NCBI GenBank assembly: GCA_029932345.1 | Contig: JAOZQF010000002.1 | Span: forward strand, 1-34,632 | Direction of reading: 5' to 3' | From: Desulfuromusa sp. | GTDB taxonomy: Bacteria > Desulfobacterota > Desulfuromonadia > Desulfuromonadales > Geopsychrobacteraceae | DNA: 34,632 nt | Shown: one piece after another, positions 1 through 9,410 of the stretch | Numbering within the stretch: the stretch's first letter is position 1 | Layout of the letters: the number at the start of each line of letters is the position of its first letter | Notes under the pieces: model-generated | The model's input: only the letters and a program-made list of their open reading frames with translations | What the model was told of the DNA's origin: nothing | Databases searched by the model: none | Made by a program: the position numbers and the translations under genes

Positions 1-2
1 TC

Positions 3-779
3 AGTGCCTCGCGGGGTTGCTATTGGCAGAAATGTCTATTTTGCCCCGAAGCAACCGCCCCGGTCCACCCTTACGGCAGTTTTCAACCCGCAGAATTCCC
101 CGACTTGTTAGTACAATTATCTGAACGTTATGCGATTAAAAAATTTCATCTGACCGACAATGCTATCCCCGTTAATATCCTGAAAAAAATGGCGGAACAC
201 CGGGCTGACCTGAAAGGTCTCTCCTGGTTCGGATTTGTCCGCTTTGAACCTGCTTTGGAGGATCCAGAGTTTATCCAGCAGCTCGCTACATCTGGTTGCA
301 AGATGTTACAATTGGGGCTGGAAAGCGGTTCTCAAGTAGTTCTCGACCGACTGGGAAAGGGGATCAAGCTGGCAGCGGCATCCCAAATTCTGGAAAACCT
401 GCATCAAGCCGGAATCAGCAGCTATGTCTATATTATGCTGGGAACTCCGGGGGAAACTGAAGCGGATGCCGAAATGACCCTGAGTTTTCTGGAACAACAT
501 GCGGAGAAAATCGGCTTTCTCAATATTTCGATCATGAACCTGCCACGCGGATCAGAGCTATTGGAAAATCCAGAATTATACGGGATTGATAGCTCCTGGC
601 TTCGAGATGATGACACCCCCCTTAGCCTCTATCATGAATTTAAATCTGCAACCGGTTGGGATCGTGCTGCTGCACGTAAATTTCTGAATCAACGGTTGCT
701 TGGATCCCCGGTTATCCGGGAGATTGTCAAACGAAACCCACCTCTTTTCAGCTCCAACCATGCTTTTTTCTTTGTGTAA
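3..779 (+). CDS. Radical SAM protein, 5'-truncated by the window edge (C-terminal part)
   Basis: The frame of ORF 105..779 stays open to the window start and reads SASRGCYWQKCLFCPEATAPVHPYGSFQP..., with a CX4CX2C cluster. It is followed by a radical SAM/TIM-barrel-like GLESGSQVVLDRLGKGI...YIMLGTPGETEADAEMTLSFL. Confidence 0.8.
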   Translation, partial: SASRGCYWQKCLFCPEATAPVHPYGSFQPAEFPDLLVQLSERYAIKKFHLTDNAIPVNILKKMAEHRADLKGLSWFGFVRFEPALEDPEFIQQLATSGCKMLQLGLESGSQVVLDRLGKGIKLAAASQILENLHQAGISSYVYIMLGTPGETEADAEMTLSFLEQHAEKIGFLNISIMNLPRGSELLENPELYGIDSSWLRDDDTPLSLYHEFKSATGWDRAAARKFLNQRLLGSPVIREIVKRNPPLFSSNHAFFFV

Positions 780-780
780 C

Positions 781-990
781 TCACCGCTTCGGATTAAAAA
801 TATTCGGCAGGTCATAACCAAAATAGCGCAAGCACATCAGCAGCAGAGTCATTGCTGCGGCCTCATCAAGATTGCCGATAAGCGGAATGTTGTCGGGGAT
901 CAGTTCAAAAAATCCTGCGGTCGGATTTAAGAGATAAATAAGCAAAAGAAATCCGAGGAGAAAAATAGCAGTTCTTTTCATCGTCATCAC
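781..990 (-). CDS. Small DUF1232/YkvA-like membrane protein
   Basis: 69 aa with an N-terminal hydrophobic segment and the GFFELIPDNIPLIGNLDEAAAMTLLL motif typical of DUF1232. Confidence 0.7.
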   Translation of the reverse strand: MMTMKRTAIFLLGFLLLIYLLNPTAGFFELIPDNIPLIGNLDEAAAMTLLLMCLRYFGYDLPNIFNPKR

Positions 991-1228
991 TCACATAAAA
1001 TATGAAAAATAAATTCGACCAGAGCGTATTTCACTAAACTTTATTCGAAACTGTTTTTATAGCTGAGCAACAATAATTTTTGCGCCAAAACTATTTTTTA
1101 TCTTTTATGACTATGGTAGATTTATACACATCTACAGCACTTTTTGCGATGTTATTATCTTTCTCATTATGATCCGCAAAAACGACAATCCCCGGTTGAT
1201 GATAAAACCAATGACTGGAGCAGAAACA

Positions 1229-1720
1229 ATGAAAAGAAAACTGACAATTATCTCAATTTTGTTGCTTGGCTTAATCCTTTCAGGTTGCCAGACAGCAGTC
1301 ACAACAACTTACTACCTGGGAGCTAAAGCCGATCCGAAAGAGGTCGTCAACCTCTCGGCAGAGCAGGTTGAGCAGCAGCGTTGGCAAGATCTTTATGTGA
1401 CGGTCGACTATTCCTACACTCATCAAGGGAACCAATTTGATATTGATGGACTCTTCTCATTTTCAGATAGTGCCAAGATAAATTTTTCAAACGTACGCCG
1501 GTTTAAATTACACCTGTTCCTGTTGGATCAAAATATGCGGGTCGTTGATTACCGTGAGGTCGTTCGAGCCCTGGGATACAGCGTGGAAAATCAGGAAACA
1601 TTCAACGATACATTTGTGTTGGCTGAAAATGTCGTAGCATTCACCTTTGGCTACGAAGGAGTTCTAAGCGACGAAGGACTCAGTCAAGCAATCTTTAAGT
1701 TACCTAGACGTAACCCTTGA
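1229..1720 (+). CDS. Predicted lipoprotein of unknown function
   Basis: The internal ATG at 1229 follows a GGAG and gives MKRKLTIISILLLGLILSGCQ, a clear lipobox (LSGC). The ORF-track start at 1169 is probably too long. Confidence 0.75.
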   Translation: MKRKLTIISILLLGLILSGCQTAVTTTYYLGAKADPKEVVNLSAEQVEQQRWQDLYVTVDYSYTHQGNQFDIDGLFSFSDSAKINFSNVRRFKLHLFLLDQNMRVVDYREVVRALGYSVENQETFNDTFVLAENVVAFTFGYEGVLSDEGLSQAIFKLPRRNP

Positions 1721-1755
1721 AGAATCCAAATAAATAGAGAATGGCAACAAACTGT

Positions 1756-4053
1756 ATGAATAAATTTGATATCCTCCAGATTCTGGTTGAAGAAACCGCT
1801 CTGCAAAAAAACCAGATTGCCCAGACGGTCGGACTGCTTGAAGAGGGGGCGACAGTTCCCTTTATTGCCCGATATCGCAAAGAGACAACCGGAGAGTTAG
1901 ACGAAGTTCAAATTCGGCATCTGCAGGAACGGCTGGCATATTTTAAAGAATTGGAGGAACGACAGCAGACAGTTCTCAAGTCGATTGATGAACAGGGCAA
2001 ACTTACGACAGAACTGCAGCATAAAATTGTCACCTGCCGAAAAAAGACCGAGCTGGAAGATCTCTATCTCCCCTACAAACCGAAGCGACGAACCAAAGCG
2101 ACAATTGCCAAAGAGCAGGGATTGGAGCCACTGGCTGATCTCCTTTTGCAAGCTGTTGGCTCAGCTGAAAAGTTGGAACGTTTGACCGCTCCATTCATCA
2201 ATCCTGAAACAACGATCACCACGATGGAGGCGGCACTACAGGGGGCAGGACATATCCTTGCAGAACAGTTTTCCGATATTGCCGAAGCTCGTGCCCTGGT
2301 GCGGGAACTCACCTGGCAACAGGGGATGTTTTGTTCGTTGCCAGCCCGTGGCAAAGGTGAAACGATCAGCAAGTACGAAATGTACTATGATTTCAGTGAA
2401 CCACTAAAACAGATCCCTTCCCATCGGATGCTGGCGATGCGGCGGGGTGAAAAAGAAGCCCTCCTTCGCTTGTCAGTTGAAGCCCCTGAAGATGAGATTC
2501 TTTCACGACTGACCCGATTATTAATTCCACAGGCCAATCCCTACCACGATTGGCTTAAAATGGTGATTGACGATACCTACCAGCGCTTGCTGGCACCATC
2601 AATTGAGGTCGAATTGCGGTTACAGGCAAAACAAATTGCCGATAAAGAGGCAATTCGGGTATTTGCGGAAAACCTGCGCCATCTGCTCCTTGCTGCGCCA
2701 GCAGGCAATTTCCGGGTTCTGGGGGTCGATCCCGGATTACGTACCGGTTCCAAGCTCGCCGTTGTTGATCAGACCGGTCGCTTTCTTGACCATGCCACCA
2801 TCTATCCCCATACCGGGAGGGGGCGGATTGAAGAAGCTCAACAGCTATTTCTCCGCTTGATTGAACAATATCAGATTGAAATGGTTGCTATCGGCAATGG
2901 CACAGCCGGTCGTGAAATGGATCAATTTGTTCGTCAATGTTTGAAAACAGTTGGAAAAAAGCTACCGGTGGTGATGGTGAGTGAGGCGGGTGCCAGCGTC
3001 TATTCCGCATCCGACATTGCCCGTGAGGAATTTCCTGATCTCGATTTGACCATACGAGGAGCAATTTCCATTGCGCGGCGGCTGCAAGACCCGTTGGCAG
3101 AACTGGTCAAAGTTGATCCTAAAAGTATTGGGGTGGGACAGTATCAGCATGATGTCAGCCAAACTTCCCTGAAAAAATCTCTGGGTGAGGTTGTAGAATC
3201 TTGCGTCAACTATGTCGGAGTTGACCTGAATACTGCCAGCTGGGCATTGCTGAGTTTTGTTTCGGGCATCAGTGAATCGCTGGCGAAATCGATTGTCAGT
3301 TATCGGGATGAAAACGGAGTATTCAAACAGCGGAAACAGCTACTCAGTGTCCCCCGTTTCGGAAAGAAGGCATTTGAACAAGCCGCCGGTTTTTTACGCA
3401 TCCGCGATGCCGAACAACTTCTGGATAATACCGCAGTCCACCCGGAACGGTATAAACTGGTGCAGCAGATGGCAACTGATTACGGTGTCAAGTTACAACA
3501 ACTCGTTGCCGATCCGGCGTTAGTGGATTCAATTAATCTCAACCGCTATGTCGCCGATGGAGTTGGTCTGCCAACCTTGCGCGATATTATCAGCGAACTG
3601 AAAAAACCGGGGCGTGACCCCCGTGAAACTTTTGTTTCGACCAGCTTCCGTGACGATGTGATGGAAATCAAGGATCTCAAGGAGGGGATGAACTTGAATG
3701 GCATCGTCACCAATGTTGCCGCCTTTGGTGCATTCGTCGACCTTGGGGTCCATCAGGATGGGTTAGTCCACATCAGTCAACTTGCCGACCGGTTTGTCAA
3801 AGATCCCAACGATGTGGTCAAGGTTGGGCAACAGGTGCAGGTGCGGGTTCTGGAAGTTGACCTGCAGCGAAAACGGATATCGTTAACTATGAAGCCGGCC
3901 GGAGAAAAACCAAAAAAAGCTGCCGAGACACAAAAAAGGAGAAAGCCTGACCTGACCAAAGTCAAAGCAGAAACAGGACAAACTCAAGACAACCGTGGTG
4001 ATCTGGCAGCCGCACTGGAAAAATCTGGGTTTCGGGTGAAGAAAAGAAAATGA
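1756..4053 (+). CDS. tex: Tex family transcriptional accessory / RNA-binding protein with C-terminal S1 domain
   Basis: Tex-like N-terminus (VPFIARYRKETTGELDEVQIRHLQERL), YqgF-like RVLGVDPGLRTGSKLAVVD, HhH region, S1 domain (GMNLNGIVTNVAAFGAFVDLGVHQDGLVHISQLADRFVKDP). An alternative start is 1741. Confidence 0.93.
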   Translation: MNKFDILQILVEETALQKNQIAQTVGLLEEGATVPFIARYRKETTGELDEVQIRHLQERLAYFKELEERQQTVLKSIDEQGKLTTELQHKIVTCRKKTELEDLYLPYKPKRRTKATIAKEQGLEPLADLLLQAVGSAEKLERLTAPFINPETTITTMEAALQGAGHILAEQFSDIAEARALVRELTWQQGMFCSLPARGKGETISKYEMYYDFSEPLKQIPSHRMLAMRRGEKEALLRLSVEAPEDEILSRLTRLLIPQANPYHDWLKMVIDDTYQRLLAPSIEVELRLQAKQIADKEAIRVFAENLRHLLLAAPAGNFRVLGVDPGLRTGSKLAVVDQTGRFLDHATIYPHTGRGRIEEAQQLFLRLIEQYQIEMVAIGNGTAGREMDQFVRQCLKTVGKKLPVVMVSEAGASVYSASDIAREEFPDLDLTIRGAISIARRLQDPLAELVKVDPKSIGVGQYQHDVSQTSLKKSLGEVVESCVNYVGVDLNTASWALLSFVSGISESLAKSIVSYRDENGVFKQRKQLLSVPRFGKKAFEQAAGFLRIRDAEQLLDNTAVHPERYKLVQQMATDYGVKLQQLVADPALVDSINLNRYVADGVGLPTLRDIISELKKPGRDPRETFVSTSFRDDVMEIKDLKEGMNLNGIVTNVAAFGAFVDLGVHQDGLVHISQLADRFVKDPNDVVKVGQQVQVRVLEVDLQRKRISLTMKPAGEKPKKAAETQKRRKPDLTKVKAETGQTQDNRGDLAAALEKSGFRVKKRK

Positions 4054-4149
4054 CCAGGGACAAATAAACCCGGTAGAATAAAAATCTTTCTGACAAAGCA
4101 ACTGAGCAGTATAATCTCAGAAACAACCGTTATAAAAGGGAGGAACCCT

Positions 4150-4644
4150 ATGGATGTCGTAAAATGTATGAGGACGCAAGTGCTTCTCGCTAAGCCCAAT
4201 AGTGACTACAAGAGTCTGTTGTGTAAAATTACCGGTTCCACAATACCACGGCAAATCTATGTCGTGGATGAGAGTTACAAATTGCTCGGGATTGTCACCT
4301 CTCTGGATCTTCTCAAAGAGCTGATACCATCCTATATGAATGCAGATCTGGCCAGATCTATAACCGATGGGGCTGACTTTTTACAAAAACAGGTTGAAAA
4401 AGTTAAAGACAAGTGCGCCAGCGATATCATGGCAACAAAAATCAAATTTTTACACCCTCATAATCAACTTTTTGAAGCAGATGCGCTGATTGCTGAAACC
4501 GGGTTCAATACTCTCCCGATTCTTGATGAAGAGGGAAAAATCCTTGGGGAAATTAACCGCCGGGAAATTTTGGTAAGGCTGGTCAACAACTGTACAGGAT
4601 TTAACCTTAATGACGAAAAACCTGTGGATCTTTCACTCCTTTAA
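4150..4644 (+). CDS. Protein with two CBS domains
   Basis: Two CBS-like modules (IPRQIYVVDESYKLLGIVTSLDLLKEL; FNTLPILDEEGKILGEINRREILVRLV). GGGAGG just upstream of the ATG. Confidence 0.8.
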   Translation: MDVVKCMRTQVLLAKPNSDYKSLLCKITGSTIPRQIYVVDESYKLLGIVTSLDLLKELIPSYMNADLARSITDGADFLQKQVEKVKDKCASDIMATKIKFLHPHNQLFEADALIAETGFNTLPILDEEGKILGEINRREILVRLVNNCTGFNLNDEKPVDLSLL

Positions 4645-4683
4645 GTTTTAGGGGTTGTAAATTCTATATTGGTGGAGCGACTC

Positions 4684-6024
4684 ATGTTCTGGATAGCAAC
4701 AACTATATTTCTGGTAGCTTACGCACTTATTATCTCTGAAAAAATCCACAAAACCAAAGTTGCAATGTTTGGTGCAGCTCTCATTCTAATCACCAAAGTT
4801 TTACACCAGGAAGAGGCATTTGATAGCTTGGAACTTGGTGTTGACTGGAATGTTATTTTTCTGCTCATCTCAATGATGATTATCATCAATATTATGACAA
4901 AAACCGGGGTTTTCCAGTATGTTGCAATCAAATGTGCAAAACTGGCAAAAGGGGAACCCTTCAGAATTATGATTCTGTTCGCAGTCATCACTGCTATCGG
5001 CTCTGCTTTTCTTGATAATGTCACCACGGTTCTTCTCCTTGTCCCGGTGACACTGTTTATCGCCGATCAGCTGGAGATCAACCCCATACCCTATCTGATC
5101 ACTGAAGCTCTGGCATCTAACATCGGGGGAACAGCCACCCTGATCGGTGACCCTCCCAACATCATGATTGCCTCAAAAGCCGGCCTCAATTTTATGGACT
5201 TCATCGTACATCTGGCCCCGGCGATTATCATTATTTTTCTTTTCTGGATGCTCGCCTGGAAAATTATCTTCGGTAACCGGCTGCATGTCCGGGATGAGCT
5301 GAAAAAACGGATCATGACTCTAGAGGAAAAGGAGCAGATCAAAGATGTGCCATTACTGAAAAAGTCATTGGTTGTTCTTGGTCTGACAATTCTTGGTTTT
5401 ATGCTGCATGGATTTTTCCACTATGAGCCTGCAACTGTTGCCTTGATGGGAGCAACCACCTTGCTGCTGGTTTCGGGAGAAGAGCCCCACAGTATCCTTG
5501 CTGATGTGGAGTGGCCGACGATTTTCTTTTTCATCGGTCTATTTATTATCATCGGGGGGATCGTCAAGGTTGGGTTGGTTGAAGATATGTCGCGGGCAAT
5601 GATTGCCGTCACCGATCCCCAACCTGACAATATGAAACTACTGTCAATGGTGATGCTCTGGTTTTCGGCCATCAGTTCAGCAGTGGTTGATAATATTCCC
5701 TTTGTTGCCACGATGAACCCACTGATTATCGACATGATTCATAAGGTCTACGATCTGGCACCAGGAACTGCAACAGCCGAGCACATTCAGCATCTGGCAG
5801 TAATGCCGGTCTGGTGGTCTCTGGCACTGGGAGCTTGCCTTGGTGGTAATGGCTCTCCCATCGGTGCATCTGCCAATGTCATTGTCGTTGGTCTGAGTGA
5901 AAAAGCCGGGCATAAGATCAGCTTCGGGCAGTTTCTCAAGTATGGTCTGCCGGTGATGCTTTTCACCGTTTTCCTGTCAATGATCTATGTCTATGTCCGC
6001 TACTATGTGTTCAAGTTGTATTGA
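4684..6024 (+). CDS. ArsB/NhaD-type (SLC13-like) anion/Na+ permease
   Basis: Multi-TM protein with DNVTTVLLLVPVTLFIADQL, ASNIGGTATLIGDPPNIMIASKAGLNFMDFI, NGSPIGASANVIVVGLSEKAGHKISF. The ATG at 4684 has a GGAG; the ORF track uses TTG 4669. Confidence 0.85.
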   Translation: MFWIATTIFLVAYALIISEKIHKTKVAMFGAALILITKVLHQEEAFDSLELGVDWNVIFLLISMMIIINIMTKTGVFQYVAIKCAKLAKGEPFRIMILFAVITAIGSAFLDNVTTVLLLVPVTLFIADQLEINPIPYLITEALASNIGGTATLIGDPPNIMIASKAGLNFMDFIVHLAPAIIIIFLFWMLAWKIIFGNRLHVRDELKKRIMTLEEKEQIKDVPLLKKSLVVLGLTILGFMLHGFFHYEPATVALMGATTLLLVSGEEPHSILADVEWPTIFFFIGLFIIIGGIVKVGLVEDMSRAMIAVTDPQPDNMKLLSMVMLWFSAISSAVVDNIPFVATMNPLIIDMIHKVYDLAPGTATAEHIQHLAVMPVWWSLALGACLGGNGSPIGASANVIVVGLSEKAGHKISFGQFLKYGLPVMLFTVFLSMIYVYVRYYVFKLY

Positions 6025-6040
6025 TCCTCTCTGCGAATCA

Positions 6041-6072
6041 AAAAGGGCGGCCAAAATTTGGTCGCCCTTTTT
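6041..6072. terminator. Bidirectional rho-independent terminator between convergent genes
   Basis: AAAAGGGCGGCCAAA-A-TTTGGTCGCCCTTTTT: 15-bp stem with one mismatch and A-/T-rich flanks, between the permease (+) and dapL (-). Confidence 0.88.
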
Positions 6073-6091
6073 AAAGTTCTGAGAAGAATTG

Positions 6092-7327
6092 TTACTTTCC
6101 CCACTTATCCTTGATCCGCTGAACGGCCGTTTCCACGTTTTCCCGTTCGCCAAAAGCCGAAAGGCGGAAGTACCCCTCACCACTGGGGCCGAAACCACTC
6201 CCCGGAGTCCCGACGACAAAACATTCATTGAGGAGTTTATCGAAGAAGTCCCAGCTACTCATCCCTCCCGGGGTTTTCAGCCAGATATAGGGGGCGTTGA
6301 CTCCACCGAAGCACGCGATTCCGGCAGCAGTTAATCCCTCACGAATGATCCGGGCATTTTCCATATAGAAGTCTATAATCTCTTTGACCTGTGCCCAGCC
6401 CTCATCGCTGTAGACGGCCGCTGCGGCTTTTTGCACCGGATAGGAGACGCCGTTGAACTTGGTCGTCTGACGGCGGTTCCAAAGTTTATTGAAACTGTAT
6501 TTTTCGCCCTTTTCTGTTGTTCCCAGCAACTCTTCCGGAATCACGGTCAGACCGCAACGCACCCCGGTAAATCCTGCAGTTTTGGAGAAAGAACGGAACT
6601 CGATAGCACACTCTTTTGCCCCGTCAATCTCGTAAATCGAGTGGGGAATGTCAGCTTCGGTAATGAATGCCTCATAGGCGGCATCGAAGAAAATGATGGC
6701 GTCGTTGGTCAGGGCATAATCGACCCAGGCCTTCAGTTGTTCCTTGGTGGCGACGGTGCCAGTCGGATTATTCGGACAGCAGAGATAAATAATATCGACT
6801 TTTTCAGCCGGAAATTCGGGATTAAAACCGTTTTCCTCGGTGCAAGGCATGTAAACCAGACCTTCGTAATAGCCTTTGTCATCAGCATTGCCACTGCGCC
6901 CGACCATAACGTTGGTGTCGTTGTAAACCGGATAGACCGGATCACCGATGGCAACCTTATTGCCCAAGTCGAAGATATCGAGGATATTGGAGCTGTCGCA
7001 TTTGGACCCATCGGAAATAAAGACTTCGGTGGTTTTCAGCTCCACCCCGCGAGGTTTATACGCCTTATCGATAATGATCTGCGCCAGCCAGTCGTAACCT
7101 TGCTCCGGGCCATAACCGTGAAAGGTGGCAGCGTCAGCCATCTCATCGACACCCTGATGAAATGCTTCCAGCACCGCCGGAACCAGCGGCTTGGTCACAT
7201 CCCCGATACCAAGGCGGATCACCTTAGCATCAGGATTGGCTGTCGTAAATTCGCTAACCCGTCGCCCGATTTCAGGAAAAAGATAACCTGCTTGAAGCTT
7301 TAAATAATTATCGTTGATACGTGCCAT
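6092..7327 (-). CDS. dapL: LL-diaminopimelate aminotransferase
   Basis: [71 protein letters not shown]. Sits directly after dapA and dapB. Confidence 0.95.
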   Translation of the reverse strand: MARINDNYLKLQAGYLFPEIGRRVSEFTTANPDAKVIRLGIGDVTKPLVPAVLEAFHQGVDEMADAATFHGYGPEQGYDWLAQIIIDKAYKPRGVELKTTEVFISDGSKCDSSNILDIFDLGNKVAIGDPVYPVYNDTNVMVGRSGNADDKGYYEGLVYMPCTEENGFNPEFPAEKVDIIYLCCPNNPTGTVATKEQLKAWVDYALTNDAIIFFDAAYEAFITEADIPHSIYEIDGAKECAIEFRSFSKTAGFTGVRCGLTVIPEELLGTTEKGEKYSFNKLWNRRQTTKFNGVSYPVQKAAAAVYSDEGWAQVKEIIDFYMENARIIREGLTAAGIACFGGVNAPYIWLKTPGGMSSWDFFDKLLNECFVVGTPGSGFGPSGEGYFRLSAFGERENVETAVQRIKDKWGK

Positions 7328-7403
7328 CTAAATCTCTCCATTTTTTTATTCAACAAATGACCGAAAGGTAATCACCCACAGTCAAATATCAGTTTCGCTG
7401 TTG

Positions 7404-8207
7404 TTATTCGCTGAGACCTAACACATCCTGCATATCGAAAAGACCGGAAGATTTGCCCTCCAGCCATTGACAGGCACGGACTGCCCCACGAGCAAACATG
7501 TCACGGCTCATGGCCCGGTGGCTAATCTCTATCCGTTCTCCCATACCAATAAAATAGACGGTGTGCTCCCCGACAATATCTCCACCCCGCACCGTTTGCA
7601 TCCCAATCTCATCTTTGGTTCGCTCTCCACACATCCCCTCGCGATGATAGTTGGCCACCCGGTTATAATCGCGACCCAGAGTTTCTGCGACAATTTCACC
7701 CATACGAACCGCCGTTCCGGAAGGGGAGTCTTTCTTCTTGTTGTGGTGCAATTCAACAACTTCAACATCAAAATCATCACCAAGAATTTTGGCCGCCTCC
7801 TTGAGTAATTTAAAACAGGCATTGACGCCAACACTCATATTTGGAGCAAGGACAACCGGAATTTTCTCAGCATATTTCGCCACCTCAGTTTTCTGCTCAG
7901 GGGTAAAACCAGTTGAACCACTGACCACCATTTTCCCAAGTTTTGCACAAATTTCCAAATTGTTCAGGGTCACCTCGGGAAAGGTGAAATCGATCAGAAC
8001 ATCGGCCGTTTGCATGGCTGAAGAAAGATCATCGGTGATTGGTACGCCCAGCTCCCCAACAGCTGCCAACAACCCGGCATCAGTCCCAATCTGAGGATGT
8101 CCGGGTCGTTCTATGGCCCCGCTTAACTCTAAACCATCTGCGCCTTGAACGGCTTGAATCAGGCGACCACCCATACGACCGGCGGCTCCGACAATTGCAA
8201 CTTTCAT
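7404..8207 (-). CDS. dapB: 4-hydroxy-tetrahydrodipicolinate reductase
   Basis: MKVAIVGAAGRMGGRLIQAV, VVELHHNKKKDSPSGTAVRMGEIVAE. Confidence 0.95.
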   Translation of the reverse strand: MKVAIVGAAGRMGGRLIQAVQGADGLELSGAIERPGHPQIGTDAGLLAAVGELGVPITDDLSSAMQTADVLIDFTFPEVTLNNLEICAKLGKMVVSGSTGFTPEQKTEVAKYAEKIPVVLAPNMSVGVNACFKLLKEAAKILGDDFDVEVVELHHNKKKDSPSGTAVRMGEIVAETLGRDYNRVANYHREGMCGERTKDEIGMQTVRGGDIVGEHTVYFIGMGERIEISHRAMSRDMFARGAVRACQWLEGKSSGLFDMQDVLGLSE

Positions 8208-8218
8208 ATGACTATCCT

Positions 8219-8286
8219 GTAGAGGCAGGGTCTCCCTGCCAGGTTTCTTGAATTCCCGAACAGGGGCGGGGAAACCCCGCCCCTAC
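8219..8286. repeat. REP/BIME-like pair of inverted hairpins
   Basis: GTAGaGGCAGGGTCTCCCTGCC on + and, in opposite orientation, GTAGGGGCGGGGTTTCCCCGCCCC on -. Each hairpin is preceded by GTAG. Lies in the dapB/dapA gap. Confidence 0.75.
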
Positions 8287-8291
8287 GTGAT

Positions 8292-9167
8292 TCATATCAG
8301 GTTATGTTTCTTTAACACTGTCTGCAGCTGTTCCAGAGTATCCGCCTGCATCGCAACTAGAGGAAGGCGGACATCAGTTTGACATTTTCCCATCAATGCG
8401 GCGGCGGTTTTAACCGGAACCGGGTTTGCTTCAATAAACATCGCCTGATGGACATCGAGTAACCGTAAATGGAGTTCTTTCGCCGCCGCCCAGCGACCGT
8501 CCTTGATCGACTGGACCATATCTTTTACCTGCTTCGGCATAATGTTCGCGGTGACCGAAATAACCCCTTTAGCACCACAAGCCATCAGTGGCAAGGTGAG
8601 GAAATCATCACCGGAGAGAACATCAATTTTGTCCCCGGCCCGAGCAATAATTTCACTTGCCTGAGTGACATCCCCGGACGCTTCTTTGATCGCCACAATA
8701 TTGTCAATTTCCGCCAGACGAACGGTTGTATCCGCACTCATATTGACCCCGGTTCGACCGGGGACATTGTAGACAACCTGCGGTAGAGCAACACTTTCAG
8801 CAATAGCTTTAAAATTCTGGTAAAGCCCCTCCTGTGACGGTTTATTATAATAGGGAGCAACCAGCAGAACTCCATCGGCTCCCATCTCTTTGGCATGTTG
8901 GGAAATCGCTATCGCTTCGGCAGTGGCATTGGAACCGGTCCCGGCAAGCACCGGAACCCGTTTATTGACCTGCTCAATACAGGCTTTGATCACCTGGTCG
9001 TGCTCTTCATAATCCAAAGTGGCAGACTCACCCGTGGTGCCACAGGGGACAATCGCATCAGTCCCATTTTCAATTTGGAATTCAATCAACTGACGGTAGG
9101 TTTCTTCAGCAAAATTCCCCTGAGAATCGAAAGGGGTGATGATTGCTACCATAGATCCTTGAAACAT
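8292..9167 (-). CDS. dapA: 4-hydroxy-tetrahydrodipicolinate synthase
   Basis: MFQGSMVAIITPFDSQGNFAEETY, PCGTTGESATLDYEEH, VVYNVPGRTGVNMS. The ATG at 9167 has a GGGAGGA; the ORF-track N-terminal extension to 9329 is unlikely. Confidence 0.95.
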   Translation of the reverse strand: MFQGSMVAIITPFDSQGNFAEETYRQLIEFQIENGTDAIVPCGTTGESATLDYEEHDQVIKACIEQVNKRVPVLAGTGSNATAEAIAISQHAKEMGADGVLLVAPYYNKPSQEGLYQNFKAIAESVALPQVVYNVPGRTGVNMSADTTVRLAEIDNIVAIKEASGDVTQASEIIARAGDKIDVLSGDDFLTLPLMACGAKGVISVTANIMPKQVKDMVQSIKDGRWAAAKELHLRLLDVHQAMFIEANPVPVKTAAALMGKCQTDVRLPLVAMQADTLEQLQTVLKKHNLI

Positions 9168-9216
9168 GCTTTCCTCCCTGTTTAACGGTGCTGCTATAAA
9201 TGACTTGGTTAAACGG

Positions 9217-9378
9217 TTAATTACCGCAAGATCCCGGCTTCTTATCGACTTCACTATCGGCATTGACCGTAGCTGATTTCGAGGAGTCAGGCTTAACCGG
9301 TTTGACCGGCCCCTTGACCCCACAAGCATTGAGAATCAGCACTGATATAATTAGAATGATTAGATTTTTTATACGCAT
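9217..9378 (-). CDS. Small lipoprotein resembling LptM/YifL (53 aa), missing from the ORF track
   Basis: Manual translation: MRIKNLIILIISVLILNACGVKGPVKPVKPDSSKSATVNADSEVDKKPGSCGN*. It has a signal peptide with lipobox (LNAC) followed by the CGxKGP motif of the LptM/YifL group, and lies directly downstream of argH. Confidence 0.78.
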   Translation of the reverse strand: MRIKNLIILIISVLILNACGVKGPVKPVKPDSSKSATVNADSEVDKKPGSCGN

Positions 9379-9410
9379 CTCAGCTATTTTCCACGACAGT
9401 ATTTAAAAAA

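Noticed and set aside
6431-7303. 290-aa + strand ORF opposite dapL
   Set aside because: Antisense shadow of a well-conserved dapL, with no motif or convincing ribosome-binding site.
9168-9329. Extended DapA N-terminus in the ORF track
   Set aside because: The extension overlaps the LptM-like gene out of frame, and the normal DapA start with a strong SD is at 9167.
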